From Bryobacterales bacterium (GTDB lineage Bacteria; Acidobacteriota; Terriglobia; Bryobacterales; Bryobacteraceae): a DNA stretch of 60,975 nucleotides. The first letter of the stretch is position 1; every line of letters starts with the position of its first letter. The notes under the pieces are model-generated. The model ran no database searches. It saw nothing but the letters and a program-made list of their open reading frames with translations, and was not told where the DNA came from. The stretch lies in contig JAEUQF010000087.1 of the NCBI GenBank assembly GCA_016789745.1, positions 1 through 60,975 on the forward strand, in the 5' to 3' direction. This document shows, in pieces, positions 21,665 through 30,700 of the stretch. The translations under genes and the position numbers were made by a program.

Positions 21665-22432
21665 ATGACCAATCGTTTCGACCTGACGGGCAAAGTCGCC
21701 CTCATCACAGGCGGTGGACGCGGACTGGGTAAAGCCATGGCACGCGGTCTGGCTGAAGCCGGCGCCCACATCATGATCGCCAATCGCGGCGAAGCAGAGT
21801 TGCAGGCCGCGGTTCCGGAGATCTGCAACGGATTGTCCGTACGTTGCGAGTACCTGCCCGTGGACATGACCTCGCGGGAGCAGGTGGATCATCTGGCGGC
21901 GGAAACCCTGCGCCGCTTCGGACGCGTCGATATTCTGATCAACAACGCGGGCGGCAATGCGCCGCAGCCGATTGACGAAGTGAAGGACGAGGATTGGGAC
22001 CGGATTGTGGAACTCAATCTGTCAAGCATCATGCGTCTGACGCGCGCCCTGGTGCCGCAGATGAAGGACCGCAAGTGGGGCCGCGTGATTCATATCTCGT
22101 CGGTGCTGGGGCTGGGTGGCAAGGCGGGGCGCAACGTGTACTGTGCGACGAAATCGGCGCTGGTGGGCATGGCGCGCGCCAGTGCGATTGACCTGGGGCC
22201 TTATGGCATTACCGTGAACTGCATCTGTCCCGGGCCGTTTCTGACGGATCTGCCGTTGAAGCTGCTGAATGAGGAGCAGAAGGTGGAATTCACCAAGCGC
22301 ACGTTGTTAGGGCGTTGGGGGAATCCGGAGGAGATCATTGGGCCTGCGCTACTGCTGGCGAGCGACGCAGGTAGCTACGTGACGGGGACTACCATCCTGG
22401 TGGATGGCGGCGTTCTGGCGAACGTGTTGTAA
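21665..22432 (+). CDS. SDR-family NAD(P)-dependent oxidoreductase
   Basis: A 255-residue classical short-chain dehydrogenase. The glycine motif TGGGRGLG lies at residues 15-22, NNAGG at 93-97, catalytic Ser at 145/146, and the YxxxK pair at Tyr159 and Lys163; the ending TTILVDGG is typical of the gluconate 5-dehydrogenase / 3-oxoacyl reductase-like group. The start at 21665 is chosen because the Rossmann fold begins right after it; the frame is open further upstream inside the kinase gene. It follows the sugar kinase by 29 nt and is last in the operon before a strong hairpin. The substrate is probably a sugar or polyol, by context only. Confidence 0.9.
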   Translation: MTNRFDLTGKVALITGGGRGLGKAMARGLAEAGAHIMIANRGEAELQAAVPEICNGLSVRCEYLPVDMTSREQVDHLAAETLRRFGRVDILINNAGGNAPQPIDEVKDEDWDRIVELNLSSIMRLTRALVPQMKDRKWGRVIHISSVLGLGGKAGRNVYCATKSALVGMARASAIDLGPYGITVNCICPGPFLTDLPLKLLNEEQKVEFTKRTLLGRWGNPEEIIGPALLLASDAGSYVTGTTILVDGGVLANVL

Positions 22433-22445
22433 GAAGAGTGCGGGA

Positions 22446-22469
22446 GGGAGCCCCGAAAAAGGGGCTTCC
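22446..22469 (+). terminator. Hairpin terminator after the SDR gene
   Basis: GGGAGCCCC and GGGGCTTCC pair around the loop GAAAAA. It begins 14 nt after the SDR stop. The run that follows is only weakly T-rich, so it may be a partly effective terminator. Confidence 0.6.
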
Positions 22470-22498
22470 ACTTTACATAGATTATCGTTAAAATAAAC

Positions 22499-22536
22499 GC
22501 GAGCAAAGAAATGGCTGCAGCAGGTTACCTGCTCGC
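22499..22536 (+). promoter_or_regulatory. Nested palindrome in the TonB-receptor leader
   Basis: AGCAGGT-T-ACCTGCT (22519-22533) is a perfect 7+7 inverted repeat, and GCGAGCA (22499-22505) pairs with TGCTCGC (22530-22536). The two structures share bases and are mutually exclusive. They lie about 110 bp before the receptor start, so they could be an operator or a switching leader hairpin. The 211-bp gap (22433-22643) contains no gene. Confidence 0.4.
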
Positions 22537-22643
22537 GGATCTCTCACTCTGGCCATCGCCTGAGGCCGGAGGACCTACTCCCACCATCCTCCTCTGCCCT
22601 ATTTTCCTTTCCGTTCCTAGTCTCGCTTCCGAAAGGCGTCTTC

Positions 22644-25600
22644 ATGAGAACCACGTTGAAGCTTATACTCTTCGTTCTCTTAGTCGCGCTGATCCTGCCT
22701 GCTCAGGACTATCGCGGCCGTGTCCAAGGCATCGTTACTGATACTTCCCAAGCTGCTATTCCCGCCGCCACGGTTGTTCTGACCAACACGAACACGGGCA
22801 TCCGCACCGTGCGGCAAACCAACGAAACCGGTCGTTACCTGTTTGATTATGTCGATCCCGGTCCTTATACGCTGTCGGTGGATGTAACGGGTTTTGCCGG
22901 CTTCACGCAGACGAACATTCTGGTGCAGTCCCGAGGCGATATCACCGTGGATCCTGTCCTGAAACCCGGCGCGGTTCAGGAGAGCATCACTGTCTCCGAG
23001 AGCCCCGTTGACGTGCAGTTCAACTCTACAAACGTGACTCTCACCATCGACAGCAAGATGGCGAATGAGATTCCCCGCTTCGATCGCAATCCCTTCAAAC
23101 TTTCGCTGCTCAATCCGGCCGTCGTCAATACGCGCACGGAGATGTCTCCCTATCACTCCTGGGCGGCGAACAGTGTCGAACTCGGGGGCAATACCACTCT
23201 CAAGAATGACCTGCTGGTGGACGGCAGCCCGATCGGTGTCGGTCATAAGGCGACGTACACCCCCAATACGGACGCTGTGCAGGAAGTGAATGTCGTGCAG
23301 AACAGTGTGGATGCCGAAGCCGGGCACAGTGCCGGCGGGCTCATCAGCATGACGCTGAAATCGGGCACTAACGAATGGCACGGTTCTGTGTTTTATCTAG
23401 GCCGCAATCCGGTGCTGAATGCACTCACTGACCGGACGAACAACACCAAGGTAGCGGCGCGCAACAACATGTGGGGCGGCACGCTGGGGAATCCCATTCT
23501 CAAGAACCGCCTGTTCAATTTCTTCAGCATTGAACAGTGGCGCCCGCGCGACCCGCTGACGCAGATTCGGCGCATGCCCACGGATCTGGAACGGCAGGGC
23601 AACTTCAGCCAGACGTTCGGCAACACGGGCATCATGAAGCCCATCTATGATCCATCCACAACGGTGTTCGACGCTGCCGCCAACCGGGCGACGCGCACGC
23701 CGTTTCCTGGCAACATCATTCCTTCTAGCCGTATCGACCCGCTGTCCGGCAAGGTGATGGCCATGCTGTGGGGACCGAATAACCCGGGCGACAACATCAC
23801 GGGTGCGAACAACTTCAAGTCCGCCGCCACGCGCACCACGGATTACTACAACTACACCAACCGCACGGACTTCACGATCAATGACAACTGGCGAGTGTAC
23901 GGACGCGTGAGCCGTCTGCACACGATGGTGGATACGATGGACTGGACGCCCAACCAGTCGATGACGTTCGTTCCCGGCGACGCCAGCGCTCGCCACGCCT
24001 TCGCCACATCGGGCGACGCGGTGTGGACCGTCAATGCCAACACGGTGGTGAACTTCCACGGCGACTATCACTCGCTGGTGGATGATTTCGCCTCGCCGAA
24101 GTATGACCTCGGGCCGAAGCTGCTGGAGGATCTGTGGCCCGGCAATTCCTGGTACTCCACTTACCTGACGGGTCTGGCGGAATACTTCCCGCGTTTCGTG
24201 GTGGGCGGCTCCGGTTTTGGCCGGCCGGGCACATATTGGAACCAGCATCCCAACGGATGGGATTTCAATGGCAAGATCTCGCAGCAACGCGGCTCGCACT
24301 ACATCAAGATAGGTGCTGACACGCGCGGCAACGGCGGCTACACGCTGGTGACGGGCGTCAATACGTTCACATTTCAACCGGCGCTGACGGCCGATACGTT
24401 CCTTGCGCCGAATACGGGCCTGAACGGGCATGAATACGCCACGTTCCTGCTGGGCCATCTCGACACGGGGTCATCGGCAGTGTCGAAGCCGGTCAAGCGG
24501 CCACGCAGCAACTACTACGCGGTGTTCTTCCAGGACGATTTCAAACTCAACCGGCGGGTGACCATCAACATTGGCCTGCGCTATGAGTACGAGACGGCGT
24601 GGCGCGATACGGACTACCGCATGTCGCGCTTCAATGACCTGAGCCAGCCGATTCCGGAGATGATGTCGAACCTGCCGGTGATTCCATCGCAGGTGACCGC
24701 GATTGCGCAGGTGCCGTACAAGTGGAATGGCGCCTGGACGTTTACGGACCAGAACCATCCCGGCATGTGGGATCCGCAGAAGCTTCTGCTGATGCCGCGT
24801 GTCGGCGCCGCGATTCGCATCAACGATGTGTCTTCGCTGCGCGTCGGCTGGTCGCGCTTCACGGTGCCCACGCAGTTCAACTTTACGACGGAGACACCGT
24901 ATGCGGGATTCGAAGCCATCAACTTCCTGGAGGCGCCTTATCCGGGGTACGACGTCACGCAGTTTGCCTCGCCTCTTTTGGAAGGCAAGCCGCAGGTGCG
25001 TTGGTCAAACCCATTCCCGGCTGGACTCAATCCGCTGGTTCCGCCGAAGGGCAAGGATTTCGGGCGGTATCTTGGGTTGGGTGGCGACAACCTGATCTGG
25101 ATGCACCAGGATTTCAAACGCGGCGTCAATGAGCGCGTGAATGTCTCTTATTCGAGGCAATTACCGAACCAGATCGTCGGAGAGGTAACGTACTTCGCCA
25201 ATTTTGGCCGCGACCTGCCGTACATCAAGTACCTGGATCTGGCCGATCCGCGGCTTGCCTACCAATACAAAGGCGCCGTCGACCAGCAGGTAGCCAACCC
25301 CTTCTACAATTACCTGAACTCCACGGTGTTTCCGGGACCGCTGCGCAACCAGCGGACGGTGTCTGTGAATTCGCTGCTCAAGCCTTATCCGCAGTACGCG
25401 GGCCTGTTCGAAGGCTTTGCACCGGGACGCAAGGAGCAGTATCACTCGCTGCAATTGCGCGCCCAGCGAGGCTTCCGCAACGGCTACAACTTCCTTGTAG
25501 GGTATGTGTATCAGTACCAGAAGCAGTATGAGTGGTTCAGCGACATTGAACGCTACACCGATACGCTCGCCTATCAGGACCTGGCGGATCCGCGTCATCG

Positions 25601-26099
25601 GATCTCCATGGCCAGCACATACGAAGTGCCATTCGGCAAGGGGCGCAAGTACATGGCCGATGCGCATCCCTTGCTGGACGGCATCTTCGGTGGGTGGCAG
25701 ATGGTGGGTTCCTGGTATTTCAATAGCGGCCAGTTCGTGCGGTTCGGCGCGGTGCAGGTATCGGGCGATCCGGTGCTCAGCAACACCACGCCGCAACGCT
25801 GGTTTGACACTTCCGTATTCCGCCAGAACCCCGCCTACACGCCGCGCACGAATCCGTGGCAGTATCCGGGGCTCACGGGTCCGCGGTATTGGGAAGTGAA
25901 TGGGACGGTATCCAAGAACTTCCGCATCACCGAACGCGTGCGGACGGAGTTGAAGGTATCGGCCTACAACCTGACGAATCGGTTGAACCGCGCCATGCCC
26001 GACACGGGCGTGACCAGTTCCACGTTCGGCCAGGCGCTTCGGCAGTTGGGCGGCGTCACCGGCCGCCAGATGGAGTATGGCTTGAAGATCATCTTCTAG
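22644..26099 (+). CDS. TonB-dependent receptor with carboxypeptidase-regulatory-like domain (Oar-like)
   Basis: A 1151-residue outer-membrane protein. The signal peptide MRTTLKLILFVLLVALILPAQ is followed by a carboxypeptidase-regulatory-like beta domain (GIVTDTSQAAIPAATVVLTN, about 25-105), a plug region including VELGGNTTLKNDLLVDGSP and QEVNVVQNSVDAEAGHSAGG, and a long beta-barrel ending in aromatic IIF, as expected for outer-membrane insertion. This architecture is expanded in Acidobacteria, where such receptors import oligosaccharides or other large substrates. It is transcribed alone between two hairpins. The neighbouring sugar-processing operon makes a glycan substrate plausible but unproven. 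Confidence 0.93.
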   Translation: MRTTLKLILFVLLVALILPAQDYRGRVQGIVTDTSQAAIPAATVVLTNTNTGIRTVRQTNETGRYLFDYVDPGPYTLSVDVTGFAGFTQTNILVQSRGDITVDPVLKPGAVQESITVSESPVDVQFNSTNVTLTIDSKMANEIPRFDRNPFKLSLLNPAVVNTRTEMSPYHSWAANSVELGGNTTLKNDLLVDGSPIGVGHKATYTPNTDAVQEVNVVQNSVDAEAGHSAGGLISMTLKSGTNEWHGSVFYLGRNPVLNALTDRTNNTKVAARNNMWGGTLGNPILKNRLFNFFSIEQWRPRDPLTQIRRMPTDLERQGNFSQTFGNTGIMKPIYDPSTTVFDAAANRATRTPFPGNIIPSSRIDPLSGKVMAMLWGPNNPGDNITGANNFKSAATRTTDYYNYTNRTDFTINDNWRVYGRVSRLHTMVDTMDWTPNQSMTFVPGDASARHAFATSGDAVWTVNANTVVNFHGDYHSLVDDFASPKYDLGPKLLEDLWPGNSWYSTYLTGLAEYFPRFVVGGSGFGRPGTYWNQHPNGWDFNGKISQQRGSHYIKIGADTRGNGGYTLVTGVNTFTFQPALTADTFLAPNTGLNGHEYATFLLGHLDTGSSAVSKPVKRPRSNYYAVFFQDDFKLNRRVTINIGLRYEYETAWRDTDYRMSRFNDLSQPIPEMMSNLPVIPSQVTAIAQVPYKWNGAWTFTDQNHPGMWDPQKLLLMPRVGAAIRINDVSSLRVGWSRFTVPTQFNFTTETPYAGFEAINFLEAPYPGYDVTQFASPLLEGKPQVRWSNPFPAGLNPLVPPKGKDFGRYLGLGGDNLIWMHQDFKRGVNERVNVSYSRQLPNQIVGEVTYFANFGRDLPYIKYLDLADPRLAYQYKGAVDQQVANPFYNYLNSTVFPGPLRNQRTVSVNSLLKPYPQYAGLFEGFAPGRKEQYHSLQLRAQRGFRNGYNFLVGYVYQYQKQYEWFSDIERYTDTLAYQDLADPRHRISMASTYEVPFGKGRKYMADAHPLLDGIFGGWQMVGSWYFNSGQFVRFGAVQVSGDPVLSNTTPQRWFDTSVFRQNPAYTPRTNPWQYPGLTGPRYWEVNGTVSKNFRITERVRTELKVSAYNLTNRLNRAMPDTGVTSSTFGQALRQLGGVTGRQMEYGLKIIF

Positions 26100-26115
26100 C
26101 CAGTTGCAAGGGGCC

Positions 26116-26140
26116 GGGGCGCACACAGGCGGTGCGTCCC
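26116..26140. terminator. Terminator between convergent genes
   Basis: GGGGCGCAC (26116-26124) pairs with GTGCGTCCC (26132-26140) around a 7-nt loop, followed by GTTTCC on the plus side. It separates the receptor from the amidohydrolase. Confidence 0.6.
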
Positions 26141-26148
26141 GTTTCCAG

Positions 26149-27057
26149 TTAGAACCGGAACAGTTTGGCTGCGTTCAGGCCGCGGATCTTCGCGCGGTCT
26201 TCTTCCTTGAGGAAGGCGAACTGCGTTTCGAATAGCTCGATGGCTTTGTCGAAGTCGGCGCGGTTGTGGCCCAGACCGCCCCACAGCATGCGGTCCGGGC
26301 CGAAGGCGTCGGCGGTGCGGCGTACCAGGGGCAGGGCATCGCGATGGGGATGCTCCTGCTTGGAGGAATAGCGCACCCCAGAGAACTTCATATAGACGCG
26401 CGGCAGTTTCGCCAATTTGAGGACACCGTCGTATTCGGCGGGTGTTCCTTGCCCGGCGCGGGCGAGGTGGTCGAGGATCACCGGTACCTGCGGGAAGGCG
26501 GCTGCCAATTCGCCGATCTGTGGACCCCAGCAGGGGATGAAGTGCATCTGGATAGCCATGCCGAGTTTGCCAGCGGCTTCCCAAGCCTTTTTGAGTTGGG
26601 GATCGCGCAAGTCGCGGTCGCGGATGGCGCCGCTGGTGGTGGGCTTGGCACTGAGGGGCTGGTTCTCATGGATGCGCAGCGCGACGATGCGGCCGGGGTT
26701 GCGTTTCGTTAGCTCCGCCATGCGGGCGGGTGTGGCGGGATCGATCGGGTCATAGAGGCAGGTGCCTCTGAAGAAGCCGGGCTTCGGCTCATTGGCGAAG
26801 CAGTATTCCAGATAGCGATGGTCGTCCTGATAGGGCTCGGGGTGGACGATGATGGTATGGTCAATACCGGCTTCCTTGACGAAGCGATTGTAGGCTTCGA
26901 GCGGCGTCGGCGCGGGATTGTAGACTGCCGACGCGTGATAGGGAAAGCGCTGGCTGTCGAACAGGTGGATGTGGGTGTCGATGAGGGTGCCCTTGGGGCG
27001 GGTTACCGCGGCGGCCAGCATGGCGAGCGCATTTCTTCTGGTAAGGGCATCTTGCAT
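26149..27057 (-). CDS. Amidohydrolase-2 family hydrolase (lactonase-like)
   Basis: A 302-residue TIM-barrel hydrolase. The metal motif is IDTHIHLFD at residues 26-34 (His29, His31); VILDHLARAG, LPRVYMKFSG and MLWGGLGHN follow at the expected strand ends, and the C-terminus (GLNAAKLFRF) is the usual family ending. The N-terminus has a weak twin-arginine stretch (LTRRNALAMLAAAV), so it may be exported. The family includes 2-pyrone-4,6-dicarboxylate and sugar-acid lactonases. It is transcribed divergently from the amine dehydrogenase operon, with 129 bp between the two starts. Confidence 0.88.
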   Translation of the reverse strand: MQDALTRRNALAMLAAAVTRPKGTLIDTHIHLFDSQRFPYHASAVYNPAPTPLEAYNRFVKEAGIDHTIIVHPEPYQDDHRYLEYCFANEPKPGFFRGTCLYDPIDPATPARMAELTKRNPGRIVALRIHENQPLSAKPTTSGAIRDRDLRDPQLKKAWEAAGKLGMAIQMHFIPCWGPQIGELAAAFPQVPVILDHLARAGQGTPAEYDGVLKLAKLPRVYMKFSGVRYSSKQEHPHRDALPLVRRTADAFGPDRMLWGGLGHNRADFDKAIELFETQFAFLKEEDRAKIRGLNAAKLFRF

Positions 27058-27063
27058 GCTGCC

Positions 27064-27069
27064 ACTTTA
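27064..27069 (-). promoter_or_regulatory. -10-like TAAAGT 6 nt before the start at 27057
   Basis: On the minus strand TAAAGT is followed by 6 nt and the ATG at 27057, again without a ribosome site. Confidence 0.35.
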
Positions 27070-27095
27070 TCGCAACGCCAGTTTGCAAGTTGCGG

Positions 27096-27101
27096 TACAA
27101 T
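27096..27101 (+). promoter_or_regulatory. -10-like TACAAT upstream of the amine dehydrogenase operon
   Basis: TACAAT preceded by GCGG lies about 85 nt before the start at 27187. Here, unlike other promoters in this window, a leader of about 78 nt would be made. No good -35 box was found. Confidence 0.4.
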
Positions 27102-27186
27102 CCTCAGGAAGAACTCTGGAAGCCACTTCGGCCAGGTTGCCCTGCGCGTTCGATTCATTTCAAAGCAAAGAGGACCTGCTCTACTT

Positions 27187-28890
27187 ATGTCCGGTCAGAG
27201 ACCAGAATTCCGGCTTGTGCTGGTAGTGCTGTTCGCGGCTGCTATCAGTGCGCAGACCACCAAACCCGCGGCGACCACTCCTAAGGAAACCGAAACGGGC
27301 TTTCCCGTAACCGACAAAGCCACCATTGCCAAATGCGGCGGCTGTCATCGCGCGGATAAGGATGGAAATCTCTCGCGGATTTCCTGGATTCGCACGACGC
27401 CGGAAGGCTGGCAGCAGGCCATCAAACGGATGGTGCGGCTGAACGGCTTGTCCGTTACCCGTAACGAAGGCCGGCAGATACTGCGGTATCTCGCTACGAA
27501 TCATGGTCTGGCTCCAGAGGAGGCCGCTCCGGTGCAGTGGTACGCCGAGATGCGTTATCTTGAGGCCGAAGCACTTCCCAATGACAATGTTCGCGATGCA
27601 TGTGCGTCATGTCATCCGCTGGCGCGGCCGGAATCCTGGCGGCGGTCTTCGGTGGAGTGGCAGGAACTGGTGAACATGCACCTGGGTTACTTCCCGACGA
27701 TGGAGTACACGTCGCTCCGGCGGCGCGGCGGTGGTCGAAGGCCTGCCGTGGGGCCGGCGCCAGGTGCGAATCCGGCCGAGCCGCAGCGCGATCCAGTGGA
27801 TGTCGCCTTGGAGCACTTCCGCAAAGCGGCGCCGCTGCATTCGAAGGAATGGGCCGCCTGGCGCGCATCGTTGCGGGATGCCGATCTGGCGGGCACCTGG
27901 ACGGTGAGTGCTTCACTTGCGGGGAAAGGGAAACTGTTCGGCACGACGGAGATCACGGCTACCGGGCCCGGCGAGTTTACGACGAAGACGAAACTGTTGC
28001 AGGTTGCTGGTGGCCCGGCGCAGGAGTTCATGGGCAAGGTCATCGTGTATACCGGCTATCAATGGCGCGGGGCATCCAAGTCGGGCACCACGCAGGTGCG
28101 CGAAACGATGCTGGTGTCGCGTGATCAATCGACGATTGAGGGCCGCTGGTTTTGGGGTGCGTACCAGGAGTTCGGCTACCAGGTGAAGATGCGGCGAATG
28201 GGAGCCGACGTTTCCGTGGCGGGAACCGATGTGTATGCCGTCAAGAGCGGCGGTGCATCGAAGGTGCGTGTGTTCGGCGCGAATTTCCCCGCCGATGTGA
28301 AGGCTGCCGATATCGTGATGGGTGCGGGCGTTACGGTGAAGAGCGTGAGCCGCGTGAGTGCCGGGGAATTGGCTGTTGAGGCCGACGTGGCGGCGGGTGC
28401 GATTGCCGGCCCTCGTGATGTGGTGGTGCGTCGCGTGGTGGCTCCGGCGGCGTTCGTGGTTTACGACAAGGTGGACTACATCCGCACCGCCACCGATTCC
28501 CAACTGGCGCGGCTGGGCGGCAACACGCATCCAAAGGGATACGCGCAGTTTGAAGCCATCGGCTATCATCGCGGGCCGGACAACAAGGCTCGTACGGCGG
28601 ATGATATTGCGTTGGGCCCGGTGCCGGTGCGCTGGTCGGTGGAGGAGTTCTTCGCGCGCCAGAACGACGACGATAAGGACTACGTCGGCACGTTGAACGA
28701 TAGCGGCCTGTTCACGCCGGCCAGCGAAGGGCCGAATCCGAAGCGGCGGTTTTCGACGGATAACTTTGGCGATATCTGGGTAGTGGCGACGTTCGCGAAT
28801 CCGGGAGGAGAACCGCTGGTGGCCAAGGGCTACCTGGTGGTTACGGTGCCGATGTATGTACGCTACGACCAGCCGGAGGTGGCCGAATGA
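27187..28890 (+). CDS. qhpA: Quinohemoprotein amine dehydrogenase, alpha subunit
   Basis: A 567-residue periplasmic diheme subunit. The start at 27187 gives a proper signal peptide (MSGQRPEFRLVLVVLFAAAISAQ); the frame is open further upstream but overlaps the divergent gene. The N-terminal cytochrome domain has two haem-c sites, CGGCH at residues 50-54 and CASCH at 139-143. The beta-rich domains behind it (GTWTVSASLAGKGKLFG, then Ig-like segments with SVSRVSAGELAV) match the layout of the known alpha subunit. It passes electrons from the quinone cofactor of the gamma subunit to an external acceptor during oxidation of primary amines to aldehydes. Its stop overlaps the maturase start by 4 nt. 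Confidence 0.93.
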   Translation: MSGQRPEFRLVLVVLFAAAISAQTTKPAATTPKETETGFPVTDKATIAKCGGCHRADKDGNLSRISWIRTTPEGWQQAIKRMVRLNGLSVTRNEGRQILRYLATNHGLAPEEAAPVQWYAEMRYLEAEALPNDNVRDACASCHPLARPESWRRSSVEWQELVNMHLGYFPTMEYTSLRRRGGGRRPAVGPAPGANPAEPQRDPVDVALEHFRKAAPLHSKEWAAWRASLRDADLAGTWTVSASLAGKGKLFGTTEITATGPGEFTTKTKLLQVAGGPAQEFMGKVIVYTGYQWRGASKSGTTQVRETMLVSRDQSTIEGRWFWGAYQEFGYQVKMRRMGADVSVAGTDVYAVKSGGASKVRVFGANFPADVKAADIVMGAGVTVKSVSRVSAGELAVEADVAAGAIAGPRDVVVRRVVAPAAFVVYDKVDYIRTATDSQLARLGGNTHPKGYAQFEAIGYHRGPDNKARTADDIALGPVPVRWSVEEFFARQNDDDKDYVGTLNDSGLFTPASEGPNPKRRFSTDNFGDIWVVATFANPGGEPLVAKGYLVVTVPMYVRYDQPEVAE

Positions 28891-30332
28891 GCGCCGCGGT
28901 GGACAGTGCGGTGTACCGGCCGGCGGAGTTTCATCGCTTCGAAGCTGGTGGACGCCAGTTCGTATACCTGGTGCCGAGTGCCGGTGTCTTTGAATTGAAC
29001 GAGGTGTCGGGGCGGATTCTGGATCTGTTGGCCGCCGCGCCGCACAGTGCGGAGATGTTGGCGGAGCGCTTGCCGCAGTATGCACCGCGGGACGTTTTTG
29101 AAGCGCTGGAGGAGTTGTACCAGAGCCACGCGATCCAGACGCCGGAAGGCTTCCATGAACCGCCGCAACAGCCGCCACCGCAGTTTCCGCTGCAATCGCT
29201 GGTGTTGAACCTGACCAACCAGTGCAACCTGTCCTGCCAGTATTGCTACGAGTTCGGCGAGGATAAGATCGCGACGCCGGACGGCAAGCCGAAGTTCATG
29301 GATTGGGAGACGGCGACGCAGGCGGTGGACTATTTCTTCCGGGATTCGGCGGGGCGGCGGTCCCTGCATATCACGTTCTTCGGCGGGGAGACGTTGATGA
29401 ACTTCCCTCTGCTGAAGCGCGTGGTGGAGTACGCGCGGAACAAGGCTGCTGGGGAAGGGCGGTCGCTCGACTTTTCGTTGACCACGAATGCCACGCTGTT
29501 GACGCCGCAGATCATCCAGTTCCTGTCGGAGAACCAGATCGGCGTCACCGTGTCGATTGACGGGCCGAAGGAGATGAACGACGCGCTACGGGTGTTTTCC
29601 ACCGGTAAGGGCAGTTATGACATCATCGCGCCGAAGGTGAAGCAACTGCTGGCCGAGCACAAGACGCGGCCGATTGCGGCGCGCGTGACGCTGACCGCGC
29701 AGGTGGCCGACGTTTTGAAGATCTTCCGGCATCTGACCGAAGAACTTGGCTTTCAGGAAGTGGGCTTCGCGCCGGTGACCACGTCTTCAAAGGCACTGTA
29801 TTCGATTGGCCCGTCGGGTCTCGACCGTGTGTTGGAGCAGTTTCGCGAGTTGGCGCTGGAGTATCGCGATTGGGCGCTTGCCGGGCGGCATCATGCGTTT
29901 TCGAACGTAAGCGATACGATCGCGGAGATCCATCAGGGTGTGAGCAAGTCGCATCCGTGCGGTGCGGGGCTGGGGTTGGTGGGCGTGGGGCCTTCGGGCG
30001 ACATTTCGCCTTGCCACCGGTTTGTGGATTCCGATCCGCATACGCTGGGGCATGTTTCCCACGGTATGGATCGTGACAAGCAGGCGGATTTTCTGACGCG
30101 CGGCCACATCCACTCCAAGTACGATTGCCACAGTTGCTGGGCGCGACCGGTATGTGCGGGCGGCTGTCATCACGAAGCCTTTGTGCGCTACGGCGACACG
30201 GGCCACCCGAACCTGCACTACTGTGATTGGATCCGCGGCTGGACGGATCTGTGCCTGCAAATCTACGGCGAGATCGCCGTGCGAAACCCTGAGTTCCTGG
30301 CCCATTTCGACCGGAGAAAGACACTGCAATGA
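28887..30332 (+). CDS. qhpD: Radical SAM/SPASM maturase of quinohemoprotein amine dehydrogenase
   Basis: A 481-residue radical SAM enzyme that installs the thioether cross-links in the gamma subunit before export. The N-terminal 90 residues resemble a PqqD-like peptide-recognition domain. The [4Fe-4S] motif CNLSCQYC places cysteines at 113, 117 and 120. A C-terminal SPASM-type domain is cysteine-rich (CGAGLGLVGVG, SPCHRF, CHSCWARPVCAGGCHHEAF), providing auxiliary clusters. It sits between the alpha and gamma subunit genes with 4-nt overlaps on both sides, the usual order. It acts in the cytoplasm on the gamma precursor. In Paracoccus the homologue forms the Cys-to-Asp/Glu thioethers; Trp oxidation needs other enzymes. 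Confidence 0.95.
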   Translation: MSAAVDSAVYRPAEFHRFEAGGRQFVYLVPSAGVFELNEVSGRILDLLAAAPHSAEMLAERLPQYAPRDVFEALEELYQSHAIQTPEGFHEPPQQPPPQFPLQSLVLNLTNQCNLSCQYCYEFGEDKIATPDGKPKFMDWETATQAVDYFFRDSAGRRSLHITFFGGETLMNFPLLKRVVEYARNKAAGEGRSLDFSLTTNATLLTPQIIQFLSENQIGVTVSIDGPKEMNDALRVFSTGKGSYDIIAPKVKQLLAEHKTRPIAARVTLTAQVADVLKIFRHLTEELGFQEVGFAPVTTSSKALYSIGPSGLDRVLEQFRELALEYRDWALAGRHHAFSNVSDTIAEIHQGVSKSHPCGAGLGLVGVGPSGDISPCHRFVDSDPHTLGHVSHGMDRDKQADFLTRGHIHSKYDCHSCWARPVCAGGCHHEAFVRYGDTGHPNLHYCDWIRGWTDLCLQIYGEIAVRNPEFLAHFDRRKTLQ

Positions 30333-30682
30333 AGAACCTTCGTGCCATTAACCGCAAGGCGCATGCGATCGAGGAATATGTTTCCGCCGCACAGGATGAC
30401 GTGGTCGCCCTGCAGCAGGGCCGCGGCGGCAACAATAATCCAGCCACACGGCCGCATTATCCGGTGGGCTGTTCCATCGTCTTCTCGCCGGGGTGGGAGG
30501 TGGATTCGGCCGGCGGCACGGCCGGGCTCTGCCAGCCCGCCGAACGCGACCTTTACGACTGCTACATCTCCTGTTTCTGGCCGGCGCAGGTGCCGGACCA
30601 TCTGAACAACTATCCGGACTGGACCAAGAAGTGCGCGTCCGCAACCAAGGACTGGAAAGATATCGACCTGGTATTTCCATAG
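30329..30682 (+). CDS. qhpC: Quinohemoprotein amine dehydrogenase, gamma subunit (CTQ precursor)
   Basis: A 117-residue precursor of the catalytic subunit. All residues cross-linked in the Paracoccus protein are present with identical spacing: Cys48-Glu57, Cys68-Asp74, Cys82-Asp90 for the thioether bridges, and Cys78-Trp84 for cysteine tryptophylquinone. The offset from known mature numbering (7-16, 27-33, 41-49, 37-43) is a constant 41, so about 41 residues precede the equivalent mature start. This leader is rich in Lys, Arg and Ala, with a GRGGNNNPAT stretch, and is not a Sec signal. One extra cysteine, Cys102, has no partner in the known structure. Overlaps the maturase by 4 nt. Confidence 0.96.
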   Translation: MKNLRAINRKAHAIEEYVSAAQDDVVALQQGRGGNNNPATRPHYPVGCSIVFSPGWEVDSAGGTAGLCQPAERDLYDCYISCFWPAQVPDHLNNYPDWTKKCASATKDWKDIDLVFP

Positions 30683-30700
30683 GCCGCGAAGGGTTCAGAA

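Noticed and set aside
30329..30682. Gamma subunit gene as a ribosomally made peptide natural product (RiPP) precursor
   Set aside because: The small Cys-rich peptide beside a radical SAM/SPASM enzyme looks like a RiPP, but the residue spacing matches amine dehydrogenase gamma exactly and the alpha and beta genes flank it.
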